The notes: generated by a model from the sequence alone, not told the origin. Counted from the first letter of the stretch, positions 24,236 through 38,264 are shown. The stretch is DNA of 64,000 nt from Scortum barcoo (GCA_023238725.1 CM041534.1:24059803-24123802), one strand, 5' to 3'. A program made the numbers and translations.

Positions 24236-27200
24236 GAAACGTTTTTCCATTGGATGAACTGTTAAATCTTTGAAGGAGGAGGTGGTTTATGATGGGGAGC
24301 AAACACCTGCTGTCACAAAGACCAGGTCCAACCATAAAGCATCATCCCCAGAGACAGAAGAGGTGAAGTCTGAGAGTCTGGATGAGACTACCCATGCTGC
24401 AATTCAGGTTTTTACATGAAATGTGTTAAAGAGGAAAAATGAATCAGCAGCGGTGGTTTCAGTTAGTGGTTGTTATGTTCAACAGTTATTCTGGGAGCCT
24501 TCATTGCTGCATTTCATTGGTGCTTCCAGCCAAGGTTGGTGATGTGATTTTCACAACATGAGGACAAAAATAAACCATCCACAGGTGGATTTAAAGGGAG
24601 ATTTGTGATTAGATGGTGTGATTCTCAGATTTTTAGGCCATCTAACAGCTCACCCTACTTTTTGGCCTTTTTTGGTGAATAGCATTAGGCTATGAAACAA
24701 TAAATGAAAGATAAACTAATGCCTCTCTGTATTCAGAAGTGTAATTCCCACTTTAGCCTTGAAGCTTTTTTGCAATACTTTCATTTAAGTTTCTTGAATA
24801 CAGTTTATTATAATATACGACCGTGTCACTGTGACACCGTCCGGTGGTATGCGGACGACTTTTTTGGAGCCTTGAGTTTGGCATTTTGATCATCTCCATC
24901 TTGGACTTTTTGCAAAAAAGTGGGAGGTGCCCTCACCTGGAAAGTTTTAGGTGTAAGGTTTGTCCACATTGGCTTAACTTTTCAGTCCAGTCCACTTCTT
25001 TTAAACAGTCTGCGGTTTGAAGTTTGAAGACAAAAATATGCACAACACCCAAAACCAAGTTAATGACTATTTAAACGTACACACTGGCCTTTATACAGTC
25101 TGTGGTAATACTTCAATTCATAGACCCTTACAGGAGGAGTTCCCCCCATGTATAAAAAAAAAAATGAGCAAGGGAGGTGGAGAGACTGGAACTGAGCTGA
25201 AAGAAGATGATAAGAATCAAAGAACACCTCCAGGGTAAAGTGTTTTGTCATCCATAAAACTGGTACACTAGTTAAACCTGTTATCTGTTGAGTAAATCTT
25301 ATTTGGACTTGCTCGATCAGGGATGTAGAGCCCAAGTCACTGTGGCAGACGGGTGGCAAAGTAAAGCATCGACCAACCAAAGCACTATCAGGGTGAGACA
25401 CACCCACTCGAACAAAGCTATTTCTGTGAGTCTACAAAGAGTACTGTTAAATACTTCTTTTTACTGTGTGTGAGGAGAAAACACAGAACAATGGGAGTGT
25501 TGTGCCACAAAGATTGTTCAGGTTTTGAACCAAGTGTCAGTTTAGATTTGTGGAAGTGATGCTTTTATTTTGAAAGACTTAGGAAAAAAGTCTTGATGTT
25601 GTTGTTTCTACAGGCTGCACACTGCATACTACAGAGTAATTACATATCTTGAATAACTAAAACTTGTAATATTTAGGCGTTTTAACCTGCTTTATTCAGA
25701 AAAACTGTGTTTTGTTTCACAGCCTTCAAAATAATGCTTCACATTACTTCTCTTATTTTTAGCCTCTGGTTGCTTCTCCATTTCAGGTTTTATGACTCAC
25801 TGATAAGCTGTTTATCTGCAGACACACACACACACACAGAATATTTTCGTGGAAATTCTTGCATGTTTTTATCTTTTCACTCCCTGAAACAAAGACAGAA
25901 TGGAGGATTCTCTGAAAACTCATAAAAGACACTTTCAGAGAAAGTGATGGTGTGTGTGTGTGAGCAGTCATATTTTTAGTGCTGTGAGCACTCTGATTTT
26001 CACAACCTGCTCTTCCTGTTGTGGAACTGGTTGCCAAACTGACATACAACACTGTGTGCGTGCGTGTGTGTGCGCATTTACATCAGTTGACGATGAGCAT
26101 AAAAGACAAAAAACAGTGTTTTTTTTGTTTTGCACTATAAATATGTTCACATTCATCGATGAAACATCAGAGACAAACAGTTTCCATGTTGGAAGCTCCC
26201 ATCATTTCACTGTAGAGCTCAAACACCGTTCACACACACACACACACACTCTCACACACACACACACAGACAGACATAGTGTACGTTGCTCATGATCTGT
26301 CAGCTTCATGTGTCACCGTGTCACAGCAGCGTAACTTCACCCCGTCACGACACTCTCGGCGTGTCAACAGGAGCACCGTGGACCACAATGCAACAGTAAA
26401 ACGATGCTTCTCTGAACGGGTGACAGCCAAGTGACGCCTCATTTACCGGCAGGCAAATCCTTCGAGACCTGAGACGATCAGTGTGTGTATGTGTGTGTGT
26501 TGGCTTCACACCAGCCATCAGAGTTTTTAGGGTCAAATAAGTAAAATGTATTTTCATGTTTGGGCGCGGCAGTGACTTTCACCTGTTTTACATTTACATA
26601 CACATTTCAGAGGTACCTGTTAAATATCTCACTTCTCTTGGTCAAGTTAGTTGAAGGCTGCAAAGACGGTGCTGACACACAAATACTTTTTTATAATTAG
26701 AAATCATCCAGAGTATGTTCAAAATAATGAAATGGAGATGAATTGATTAGAAATAATGCTGCTCTTACAATCTGATGGCTGTTAGCACCACAGAGAGAGA
26801 TGATGGTGGTTTGTCCCTCATCTCTTCTTCTATCTGACACCACGACTTATTACCAAATTGCGGCAAAAACAAGAGACGGGGTTCAGTGTCCAAAAGGTCT
26901 TCTTAAAGGTTTATAAAGGTCTATAATTGTTTAAGAGAGAGCAGAATGCAAGTAAAGGTATGAAAGTTGAGGTCATGCAGCTTTTTGTGAGCATGAAAAA
27001 GCTCAAAACATTATCACTGTTCAAAGACTTCAAAGAGTTTGGTGAGATGAACAGTCACAGTGTCAAAAAAAGCCTCAAACAAAGTCACTGTGGTGGATCA
27101 GCTGCAGGTGACAGATCAGATGTTTGCAAGCCGATTAGCTGCAGCGGCGTTGTCGTGTGATAAACTGACGGCCATTAATAATGAGTGGGATCATGCGTTA

Positions 27201-27790
27201 TGCCTGGTTGACTGTGGAACGGACACCGGACTCCCTAAAACCGGCTGACAGACACATGTAGGTCACACCGATCAACAGAGGCGCATAAAATAAACAGGAG
27301 GATATTTTTACTCCCTGACAAAGACTTTGTTTTGTACAAAAGCCGAAAAGGACCTTTTTTTTTAATGCCGTTACCTTGTGATCACAAGTTAATGAAGTCG
27401 AGATCTCAGGAAAACGATCTTTGTTATCTTGAAATAATTAACAAGTTATCAGGAGAAATCAGAAGGTGTTTTCCTCTCGTTCCTTCTAATGTTTCTGTGT
27501 TTATTTCCAGTTAGTTTCCAGCCAACATGTGTCTGCAGGCTCTGTGGAGATGCTGTGGGGGTCATTATGTTGTAGTCATACAAAAATAACTTGATTTGCT
27601 TTTTCTCCATGAGACTATGGCTTGTGGAGTAAAAGAGCTCTACACTGTTGGCACACGCCGTTAACAAAGTTTAAAGGCACAGATTTAATTTCAGTTTCTA
27701 AATACGTGACCTTAATATCTGATATCTTGGGTGTGAACAGTGCTGGCAGGTGTTGAACTATAATATCTGAACTTTGCAGGACTGGCTTTG
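24236..27790. other. Intergenic, nothing recognised
   Basis: No exon or RNA gene supported. A segment at 26330-26470 has scattered CpGs and balanced composition and may be a non-coding element. Confidence 0.4.
25821..26272. repeat. Cluster of (CA)n/(GT)n microsatellites
   Basis: (CA)9 at 25821-25839, (GT)6 at about 25950-25961, and a broken (CA)n from 26230 to 26270. Otherwise the DNA shows no gene. Confidence 0.9.
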
Positions 27791-27800
27791 GTTTGAAGCA

Positions 27801-27862
27801 TCATCAGAACCAGAATCACCTCTATTGGCCAGGTTTGTGTGCATGTACAGGGAGTCCAACAT
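27801..27862 (-). mobile_element. Solo 3' terminus of an L2-like LINE
   Basis: Read on the minus strand, it gives an ACCTGGCCAATAGAGG-like core followed by GATTCTGGTTCTGATGATG. This matches the usual fish L2-type ending, in which TTGGCCAATAAAGCTGATT precedes short GATTCT repeats. Only the last 60 bases or so remain, as expected of an extreme 5' truncation. Confidence 0.55.
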
Positions 27863-27869
27863 GAGCTGG

Positions 27870-30800
27870 AAAGTTGTTAAACTTGATTGCTTTGTGCAGC
27901 TGAATGATATCACCTTTCAGGATTTCGTGGTATTAACAGTGAAACATCACCTGAGATGACTTCTTGGTATTGAACATATAATCATACTGTGGCTGGCTTG
28001 ATGTCATTTGGACCTGTTAAAATGCAAATTTGCTTTCAATCATGAAACGCAGACTCTTTTCCTTTGTGTCACGTCCAAAAGAAGAGCAAACCTATAGAGT
28101 TACAGGGCGTAGTGACACACGATGTCACTGAGAAGTTTTGCTGGAAAAAACAACATCAATTCATGACTTTTGTCGTGCAGAGAAAACTCTTCCTTGTTGC
28201 ACTCATGGAGTTTTATCACTTTGATTTCCAGTGTTGAGCTTTTCAGCAGAAGGACAATCACTGCCCACTCCTGCAGTTCGTTTCATGTGGTCTGCACCAA
28301 AGGACACAACGCTTCTGATTGTTGGATGTGGTCCGGTTCATCGACTTTTTACAAATCAGCCATGCGGAATAAACATGAAGTTACCGAGAGGAAACTCAAA
28401 AGATTGGAAAGTTTTGGCATGTGTCATTCTCTGTGCATCGTCAGGACTATTACAGGGAAATGAAACTGAGATCACTGACAGCAGCCTTTTAAGTGTATAT
28501 TAAATTTCTTTGGTGTCATGGAGAAACAAGTGATTATAAGAATTATTAGTATTACTGCAAGCTGAGCACCAAAACCAAATAATTTCCATAAATATAGACA
28601 TTGCTCATACAGATTGATAAGACAGTGATTGTGTTCAGCATGAAAGAAGAGACTCGGTAAGATGCAATCAGTCACGTTATCTCCCTCTGTCATTGTTGTG
28701 ATTGTGCGCACCACAATAAATCACAATATATCTACAAGTTTACACACATCTACACTAATACAGCATGTTTCGGAGAAAAAAAGACAATCTACGTCATTGT
28801 TTAGTTAACTCGGCTCAGTTTATTCATACTCATGTTACAAGGAAGTGGTTGGCACAAGAGTCGTTGTAACCTGATGCATTATCCCGACTTATATGGAGGC
28901 TCTAGCAGTCAGACGTATGACTGCTGACTGTGGGAGATATCATGTTTAATTACGTTATTTTAGTGATGAAGCTGTGTTAAAGTGTTGGGGTTTCATTGAA
29001 GGTATCTGACTGGGAAGTGGTGATTTATAAAATGAGTGATATTTCTTTTGATGAACAAATGACAGAAAAAAATGTAGATTGTATTAAATGCAAGATAATT
29101 GATTTGATCAGTGGTTGCTTGACCCATCTAGGGGGAGGGGTTTAACATTTGTAAGACACTGGCCACCAAGACAGAAGACTATTATGTCCATTACAAATAA
29201 TGTATTTTTGTTTTTTTTTTCGCTGATGACATCCAAATTTATATTTTGAAACTGCACCTCCTTAGACAGTTGACAACCCCATTTTTTTGTAACACTCACA
29301 CATACAGGAAGTTACTGTCTTAGCAACGAGACTTCCCACCTTCAAACACAGACAGAACTGGTCTTGGGAAAGGTAGAGCTGAACCCTGCAGTGATGAGAA
29401 AATAAGACTTTGAATGAATGAACCCATCCTTCCCATATATGGTTTTAATGCAGTAGATCCACAAAGTGTAACGCACCTACGCAATGGTTGCGTCACGACA
29501 GAAAGATTAGATTTTGCGAGGGTAAGTGACGTAATGTAAACTGGAGGGCGTCTTCAGTCCATTTTTACAGCATGGAAACAGGATTGCTAAAAGAACGATC
29601 TTATAAACAAACCATGTAAACATCTCAGCACTTTGTTACTCTGATAATTATCAATAATTGTATAGTTAATTGCATGTAAATGTGGCAGCTGCCGAAGGGA
29701 AGAGCTGAGCCCGAGACAAAGCAGCTGCATGTCCGAACAGATGCCAGCAAACAGAACATGAGTTTGTTTGATCCCTGTCCACACGCACCATCAGCAGCTA
29801 GCCGAGCACTTCCTCCCTCTGCATGACAAACCACATTCCTACGAACCAAAGCCAACCAAACGATCAAACTGTTGTTGTGTTTTGGCAACCGCAACCAAGG
29901 TGGAATTAAGGAAAGTGCTTGCTGTGGGTCAGGGAGTTGATCAAAGTTAAAAAACAAAGAATAAGGAAAATGTCCTCTTCTGATGATGGTTGGCAGGTGG
30001 TGAAAAATAGTGCCACATTGCCTTTGGATGTACAGTAAGCTGCAGGTGATCATGGGGTAATATGAGCAGGGACACTGGTGGTCGCCTCTGCTGAACATTT
30101 TAACTTCAGCGCTGCCTGCTGCCTTTCCATCTGTTGGCAAACTGCTGAGAGGAAAAAAGCTCCGTCTTTGGGGCTGGTTGAGGCATGACACAAACACTGA
30201 GCAGTTTGGCAGAATATCACCAACCATTCATCCATGTTTGTTTACGGGACAGATTGTTCCTGCTCACTGGAAATGATATGGAGAGAGGATTAAAAAAAAA
30301 AGATTATCATCACCTCTTTTAAGATATGATCAAACAGACATTTTCCAGAAATAAGGCACTGTACTAGTGCAGAGAGTTTCTGTTGTTTCACAGAAGTGTT
30401 TTATTACAGCTTCATAGGAAGCTTTAAATGCAGCCTAACATGCATCCAGGTTGTAACAGGGAGCCGTCTATGATCTGTGTGATGGCTCGGCTTCAAACAC
30501 AAGATAAACCTTTATCGAGAGGATGAGTTCTCAGATTGGGAGGAAGTTGAGGACGTGCTCGCTGCACATTTGCGTGAAATTTGAAAACATTTCCGACAGA
30601 ATACGGGCTTTTACCTGAGGGCGATGACCCAAGAAGTAAAAACTGCAGTGGTTTTTGTGGCACTTGGAAGAACAGTTTGGATGAGTTCAAACTTGTCTCA
30701 TCTTTCAGGCACCACACGGTGTGAATAGCTGTCTGTCAGGCACTAATTGGAAGCGTTAAAGTTTTGTGTTTCAGGTGGCGGTCCGACCAGAAGCTGCAGG

Positions 30801-32460
30801 ATGTCAGAGAGGAGTTTTCCACTCACCTTTGCTCTCACTCGGCAGCTATTTTTCTACGTCAGTTTAGTGGGCGTCGGCACTGACTTCACTGCTGACGTGT
30901 GCCGACCTCCGTAACCACTCTGACTCAGCCTCGAAAATGTGCTCGCTCGCGCCTGCAAACAATGCACATTTTGATCTGGATTCATTACTCATGTAGAGGA
31001 AATGACAGGGCACAGAGAGAAAGACAATGAGAACAAGGGGTGAGAAAAGACGCGATACAGGGATCAAATTCCTGGCTTATACAGATGATTTAATCTCTTC
31101 ACGCTTGAATTGTTGTTGTATTGTGCACCCTAACCGTAAGAAAAAAGAAGATATAGAGTAGAGACACACACATATCCATTTAAAATTGGAACACAGTAGA
31201 AAAAATTTCAGAATATAATTCATCAAACGAGTAAATAATAAGTTTCACTGGAAATGATTTTAAAACCGCCGAATTAAATCAGGAGAGCTCATCATCGAGG
31301 CAAAAAACGCGACGAGAGTGGACATCAGGCTGGAAGAAAAGGAAGAAAATATGATGAAACTTACCTCTGTTTAAGCCTCACTTGAATCAGTGTGTAGTGT
31401 GTTAATGTGGTTATAAATAGGGCTTTTATTTTGAAGTTGTAGGCTTTTGAGGTGCATCAACCTGGTCGTGATATAAAAGGGATGCGTGGCCTAAAAACTT
31501 TGGAAACAGCTGATTTAAATCATCTAAAAGAAGATGTCCCACTCCTCCTATCACATACATACTCTGAGGCTCATTACCTTAGTCTGTTTAAGCATTTTGA
31601 AATAAAGTGTGTGAAGAAAATGCAACAGAGCTCAATCACATGAAATATAGGATGTCATTTCAACACAGCACAGTGTTTTGTAATAAAATCAGATTTTACG
31701 ACTTAGTTATTGTAACAACAGTCATTTTATCTTGATGAAAGCAGTTCACAGCAATTTATCAGGAATATACACTTGACTTGTGACACTATAATGCAGCAAA
31801 AATCCACTTCCTGTTAGATGTTTCAGGAACGACCACATATTTTCTCTTTGTTAATTGCATCATTGGTTTGATTTCACATTACAGTGTCCTGCAAAGCTCT
31901 CTGAAGTCAAACAGGTGCTGTACAGATGAAATGTGATGTGATGACGGCATTTACAGAAAAGTGTCAGCAGTATTTTAATGAATACAGATACGTGAGGGGG
32001 GGTTGTGTGGACTGTTTGCTTTATCGTTGCTCAGTTTAGTTTGTGTCCTCTGAGATTACAGCAACAAAAGCTCCGATATGCTTCGACCTTTGACCAGCTT
32101 CGTTCTGACAGTGTACGAGGCTGTGATGGATGGACCGACTGTCCAAACACCACCATTCATTCATTTCTACACACTTTCTATCGTCGAACCCTTCATCCAT
32201 CAACATACCATACCAACACACACACACACACACACACACACAGGTCCATTGTCACCTGTGAAAACATTCGTTCCCAAAAGGCTCACTCATACATTCATCA
32301 TCACCGCCGCTCACATCAGATTAAAAATGCGGTTTCATTTTGATTAAATATGTGAAAATAAATAAACAGTTTGTGGGCAGGGAGGCTCAGCTACCTTCAC
32401 AATAACATTAACACATTAAAAGGATTATTATTCAGATTTTTCTTTAGCATGAGCTGAATG
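27870..32460. other. Intergenic, no gene supported
   Basis: Contains one 200-codon minus-strand open frame (29625-30227) that looks like a chance frame. There are CRE-like motifs near 29488 and 29527, a (CA)14 microsatellite at about 32215-32242 and poly-A runs. No recognisable exon. Confidence 0.4.
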
Positions 32461-32789
32461 TGGGGTTATGTAAGATGGCGCCACGGATGACAGCCTTGGT
32501 ACCTGTTGTGTTTTTGCTTTGTTTTTTAATTTTTAAACATCCACTGACTTCACCAATATAACATTTCTATAAATCAATAATTCTATAAATTCAATAAATA
32601 TATATTTAAATATATACTGTATATACTGTATACATATTGTATATGCTGTACATAACAAGCTGTACATAAGATATAGATAAGATAGATAGATAAGATCTGT
32701 ATATTCTGTACATAAGCTATCTGTTCTTAAGCCATACAACATGCTTCATTGCACTCACTCTATTGCACTCCATAGTTCACACTTTAACT

Positions 32790-34255
32790 TATGTTTGTTA
32801 TGTTTGTTATGTTATATTATTTATGTTATATTATGTTTGTTATATTATGTTATGTTATATTATTTATGTTATGTTATATTATGTTATGTTATGTTATGTT
32901 ATGTTTATGTTATGTTATGTTATGTTATGTTATGTTATGTTATTTATGTTATGTTATGTTATGTTATGTTATGTTTATTTATGTTATTTATGTTATGTTA
33001 TGTTATATTATGTTATGTTTATGTTATGTTATGTTATGTTATGTTTATTATGTTTATGTTATGTTATTTATTTGTTATATTTATGTTATATTATTTATAT
33101 TATATTATATTATATTTATTTATTATGTTATGTTATATTTATTATATTATATTTATTTATTATATTATATTATATTATATTTATATTATATGTTATGTTG
33201 TTATATTATATTATATTTATATTTATGTTATATTTATATGTTATATTTATATTTATATTATATTTATATTATATTATATTTGATATATTATATTATATTT
33301 ATATTTTATATTTGTATATATATATTATATTTATATTATTTATGTTATGTATATTTATGTTATGTTATGTTTATTATGTTTATATTATATTATGTATATG
33401 TTATATGTTATATTTGATATTTATTATATTTATTTATGTTATGTTATATTATATTTATATTTATATGTTATATTTATGTGTTATATATTATGTTATATTA
33501 TATTTTATTATGTATATTTATGTTATATTATATGTTATATTATATTATATTTATATGTTATATTATGTTATGTTATATATGTTATGTTTATGTTATGTTA
33601 TATGTTATATTATATATTATGTTTATACGTTATATGTTATGTTATGTTATTATATTTATTATATTGTTATGTTTATGTTTATGTTATGTTGTTATGTTAT
33701 GTTTATTATGTTTATGTTATATTATGTTATGTTTATGTTATGTTATGTTATGTTATGTTATGTTATTTATGTTATGTTATGTTATGTTATTATGTTATGT
33801 TATGTTATGTTATGTTATGTTATGTTATTTATGTTATGTTTATGTTATGTTGTTATGTTATGTTTATTATGTTATGTTTATGTTATGTTATATTATGTTA
33901 TTTATGTTATGTTATGTTATGTTATGTTATGTTGTTATGTTTATGTTTATGTTATGTTATGTTTATGTTATGTTATGTTATGTTATGTTATGTTTATTAT
34001 GTTATGTTTATGTTATGTTATGTTTATGTTGTTATGTTATGTTATGTTATGTTTATGTTATGTTATGTTATGTTATGTTATGTTATGTTATGTTTATTAT
34101 GTGTTATGTTATGTTATGTTATGTTATGTTATGTTATGTTATGTTATGTTATGTTATGTTATGTTATGTTATGTTATGTTATGTTATGTTATGTTATGTT
34201 ATGTTATGTTGTTATGTATGTTTATGTTATGTTATGTTACGTTAATATGTTTATG
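32790..34255 (+). repeat. Long (TTATG)n pentanucleotide array
   Basis: About 1.45 kb built from TTATG units with TTTATG, TTGTTATG and TATAT variants. The left and middle parts (about 33060-33560) are degenerate and rich in TTATAT. The right part is purer, with an uninterrupted run of more than 20 units at about 34101-34210. The plus strand is almost free of C over the array. Because TTATG repeated in any frame contains no stop, it yields spurious frames of up to 500 codons (Met-Leu-Cys-Tyr-Val repeats) that are not genes. Confidence 0.95.
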
Positions 34256-34312
34256 TTATGTGTAGACATACTTGGCCAGTAAAGCCAATTGTTATTCTGA
34301 TTCTGATTGCAA
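34256..34312 (+). mobile_element. 3' end of an L2-like LINE abutting the pentanucleotide array
   Basis: Reads GTGTAGACATACTTGGCC, AGTAAAGCCAATTG, then TTCTGATTCTGATT. This is the standard end of a fish L2-type LINE (tail repeats of GATTCT). Upstream of the array (about 32590-32760), sequence with CTGTATAT, TGTACATAA and TTGCACTC runs resembles the same 3' UTR type. The array therefore probably sits inside a LINE tail. Confidence 0.6.
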
Positions 34313-35780
34313 ACTATTACATGTGTGAGATTAATGAATCAATAAAAAACAACATGTAAAAAGGCACATGTGTGAATTTGGGTTCATGTTTTGTGTGTAT
34401 GTGCAGCTAAATTAACTCTTCTTTTTATTATTTGTGTGCAGAAGAGAAGCTCTGAGAGTTTTTTTTTAAGATAACAGGTCTTCATGTGTTTTTATTCTGT
34501 GTTAAAGTATTTGAACAAAATGTTCAGATAATAGATGATTGGTATTGTATTAATTATCTTGATAAATAATCGACAATGAACATACTTTTTTTTAATCCTA
34601 TTTTGTCACATGCTTTGAGCAACATAACTTTCAGTAAAGTCGTCTTTGCATCCACAGACCTTTGGCTCCATAATAAATTGCAGTGTGAACACACGAACCA
34701 GACACGACAACAGGCCCACACAAATTCAGTGTGTTTCAGCTCTGAACCTGTCTGTGATGTTGAGCTGATGATAAAAAGTGGATTGGGTGGGCTGTGTCTC
34801 GGAGGTGAGTAACATCTGGAGGAGAAGAAAGGAAGGATTTCAGGATTTAAGGGATTTGTGGTTCACTATTGTTCTGCAAAGTGAAGCAATAAAAAAGCTT
34901 CAAAAAACTGTGGAAAAAGCTGATCACACACTCAATCACAGCTCTCTATGAGTGAATCATGATTTTCTGACTTTATAAGCTGTTGAAAGGAGATAAAAGT
35001 TTCCATCGTACAACCACGTTTTGAATGTTAAATGAATCTTTCTCAAGGACGAACATCAATATTAAGCTGCAGGGTATGTTGGGGTTGCAAGAGTTATTCA
35101 TTTTACCATTTTTCCTCTTTTTCAACCGCTGGAAGAGGAGGAAAAGAAAATAGATAGATAATAGATGTCCTGGAAATTTGGATTTATGCCTTTAGATGGA
35201 AATTGCACTGGAAGATAAAAACAGTCAGAAGTGCTGTGATGAAAGCCATGTGAGGATAGCAGCATCTGTTCAGGGCACATCGCTCAGAAAACGACACCCT
35301 CTGTCTCACGTTAATGAAATATCCACGTTTATCTTGTCGTGTGAACGCAGCCTGTTTTCAGAGAGCAGGTCACAGCTCCCTCTGCTGGACGAAACACAGA
35401 AATACACAATAAATTCACAAGAACAAGAAAAGGAGCTGTAAGCGTTTTAATTTCAGGTGTAAGGTGAAACTAATGAGCGGGTGATTGATGAGTGAAGGTG
35501 GAAAGTAAAGAGTGACCAGAGACTATTTATTATTTTTATAAAGAGATTAATTCGTTAAAGTATTTTTGGATTCTCACATTTTAACTGTTTCAATGTGGAA
35601 TCTCGAAGATAAAAACCTGGTAAAGTAAAATCACAACTATGTTAACCTGCTGCACCTGACGAAAGATAAAAACATCATTTCTGGGTGAACATGTTTGAAC
35701 ACATTTCATGTTCTGGTGTGTTTGACACATCTCATGTGCAACAGATGATTTTTATTACGTAAAAGCAGGTGAAGTGCGTG
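34313..35780. other. Intergenic, nothing recognised apart from a weak CTCF-like site
   Basis: No exon supported. At 35375-35389 the minus strand reads TCCAGCAGAGGGAGC, one base from the CTCF core pattern. Confidence 0.35.
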
Positions 35781-35783
35781 CAT

Positions 35784-37219
35784 TGTGTGTGTGTGTGTGT
35801 GTGTGTGTGTGAGTGTGTGTCAGCCATATTGCGTCACAGTTTCCCAACGTGGCCACCCACACACATACGTTACTGAGGTTGTGTTATGATTTGGGGTTGG
35901 TCTGTTTATTCTATTGTGTCATTGTGAAACCACTATAATGCATATTGATGACTCAACACACACACACACTTTGACACACACACACACACACACACATTGA
36001 CACACACACACACACACACACAGACATTTCACAGGTTGAGGTGATGAGGTGTCAGATTTCCTCCTGCAACAAGGTCCTATGATAAACAGATGTGAGCCCG
36101 CCAGATCAATACGAGTGACTGTGTGTGTGTGTGTGTCAGAGTGATCAGAGATGTCAGTGCTGCCTAATGACCAGGATCAGAGACCTCAGAGCCTGAGACC
36201 TCAGAGCTGACCTCCACCTCCACACACACCTAATGACCCCTCCAGAGACCAGAGAGACCTCAGCTAATCCCCTGCACCTCTGGGACACACACACACACAC
36301 ACACACACTCTCTCTCTCTCTCACACACACTCTCCACTTCCAGCCAGCTCTGGTGGGGGTGCGTTGATTTCTGGGATTTCAGGGGTGGGGTTATAAGAGT
36401 CAAAGGGGCTTCAGAAGAGATGAGAGTGTGTGTGTGTGTGTGCAGATGCATTCACTGTAGACATGTTTTTTTTTTTAATTTTTTAAAACTGATTTTCAAA
36501 GCAGCAATTTGGTTTGTTTGCAAAAAAAAAAAAACTCACAGACACTTAAATTGAAAAAGAAAAAAAATCTATAAACTTTTTGTCGCCTTCATATTTTTGT
36601 GTATTTTATTTGCGTGATTGTTTCATGGTATTTCATCTGTGAGCAGGGGTCATTTTGGAAACTCCTGGTTTGTTCAAAGACCTTCAGACATCTGATTTTT
36701 GATATTAACGAGAAACGACTTTCTTTCCATCTTTTTTCACTGCAGAGCAGCTTTTTAACTGACAGATAATTTCTCTCTTATTTCTCACACACACGCTGAC
36801 TCAATGGAAAGTTCATTCAACCACATGTATTTCCTCTCCGGTCCCAAATGTCACACCCACAGCCACAGTGTGAAGTGTGTGTGTGTGTGTGTGTGTGTGT
36901 GATCTGATGAGGTCATAATTTACATGAGTGACCCTCAGGGCTGCTCTGTGATGCAGGAAAAGGCTGAGCTGGAGGGATTTTAGGTTTAGTGGCTTAAAAG
37001 GTGTGTGTGTGTGTGTGTGTGTGAGACAGAGAGAGAGGGTGTGTGTGTGTTTGTGTGTGTTTGTGTATAACTGTATGTTGAATTATTGAGTTGCACATTA
37101 AATGTGTCTTATTCAGCAAAAAAAAGATGCTTTCCATAACGAGCACTGCTGCCAACACAGGATAATCTCCTTAATCCAAATATATTATCTCCCTCTGTCT
37201 TTGTGTGTGTGTGTGTGTA
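35784..37219. repeat. Dense field of (GT)n/(CA)n/(CT)n microsatellites
   Basis: Runs at about 35784-35821 (TG), 35957-36021 (CA, three blocks separated by TTGA), 36120-36136 (TG), 36283-36308 (AC) followed by (TC), 36425-36440 (TG), 36876-36901 (GT), 37003-37062 (GT blocks) and 37204-37219 (TG). Between 36178 and 36262 the motif GAGACCTCAG recurs several times. No gene is seen. Confidence 0.9.
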
Positions 37220-38264
37220 TTTACCCCCCACACACACCCCTGCTCTCGCCCCTTAACCTCCACTGAGGCTCATATCCTGACAAAAGAGCGGATTTGAATT
37301 TTAGATGCAGTACATGAACCCTGTTGAGTGAATGAAGGACTGAAAGGAGCTCACATGTCTTTGAGAACAAGAAAAACTGCACATTCAGTCGAGGAAAAAC
37401 AAGAAAAAGGAAAAAAATGTGTGTATTGTCATGGAACAAAAAATATGCAAAAAGCCCAAATTAAGTCTTTAAATTATTTATTTTTGTCCCCAAATGTCCA
37501 AGTTTCTTGGTTTAAAGCTGCTAAAAGTATAAAATCATGATATTTAAAAACCTTTAACCACAAAAACGATGACTTCATTGTTAAAATTGTTGTTGAGATC
37601 ATCGGCTGATCCTTTCAAAACTACAACTACATCATCACACGTCCCAATGATCTCTGGGAACTGTAGTCTTTTACTATCAATGCACGGATGAACTACAGTG
37701 TGCAAAGAGACAATGAGATAAAAAGATCTGAGCTTAATTATTCTACATTTTATTTTAAGAGTTTAGGAGCAACATAAACAGATATTTGGGTGTATATGAC
37801 CTCTACGAGGACACGTCTCATGCTTATGTTTTCCTCCAATGTCAACAGAAGAAATAAAGCTCACCTGTGATGAAAGAGCTCACCGAGGGGATTCAGGTAA
37901 AAACGCTTTGATCTGTCTTCGCCTGTTCAGTCGGCGCAGATGAAAGGCGATTTCAAGACGCATCTGTTTGGACAAGAGCCTGCAACCGAGCATGTAAGCA
38001 AGGTGAATCTGACAACAGGTGAATGTTGAATTTGTACTCTGTCTCTCCTCCTCCTCCTCCTCTGCTCTGATACAACTCTGACAAAGTATTAAAAGAAAAA
38101 AAATAATTCTGCTTCTAACAGAAAGCTCTTCCCAAATTCGCTCTCGCCTCTCCTGCTGTGGAAAGAGGCGTTTCATCGTCTGGCAGTGCTGACATGATGA
38201 GCCGTAACATCACCTGAGGCTACCGTCAGCCTCGATGTGGATCAGCTGCCAGCAGAGAGCGGAG
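37220..38264. other. Intergenic, nothing recognised
   Basis: AT-rich with poly-A and CTC-triplet runs; one frame at about 37948-37980 reads FKTHLFG, like a LINE C-terminus, but without further support. Confidence 0.3.

Noticed and set aside
29625..30227. 200-codon minus-strand open frame
   Set aside because: A frame of this length is expected about once by chance in a window this size. Composition is incoherent, with no recognisable motif, splice context or promoter.
32763..34265. 500-codon open frame, the longest in the window
   Set aside because: It is a translation of the (TTATG)n array, which has no stop in any frame; the product is a Met-Leu-Cys-Tyr-Val repeat with no start context or conserved domain.
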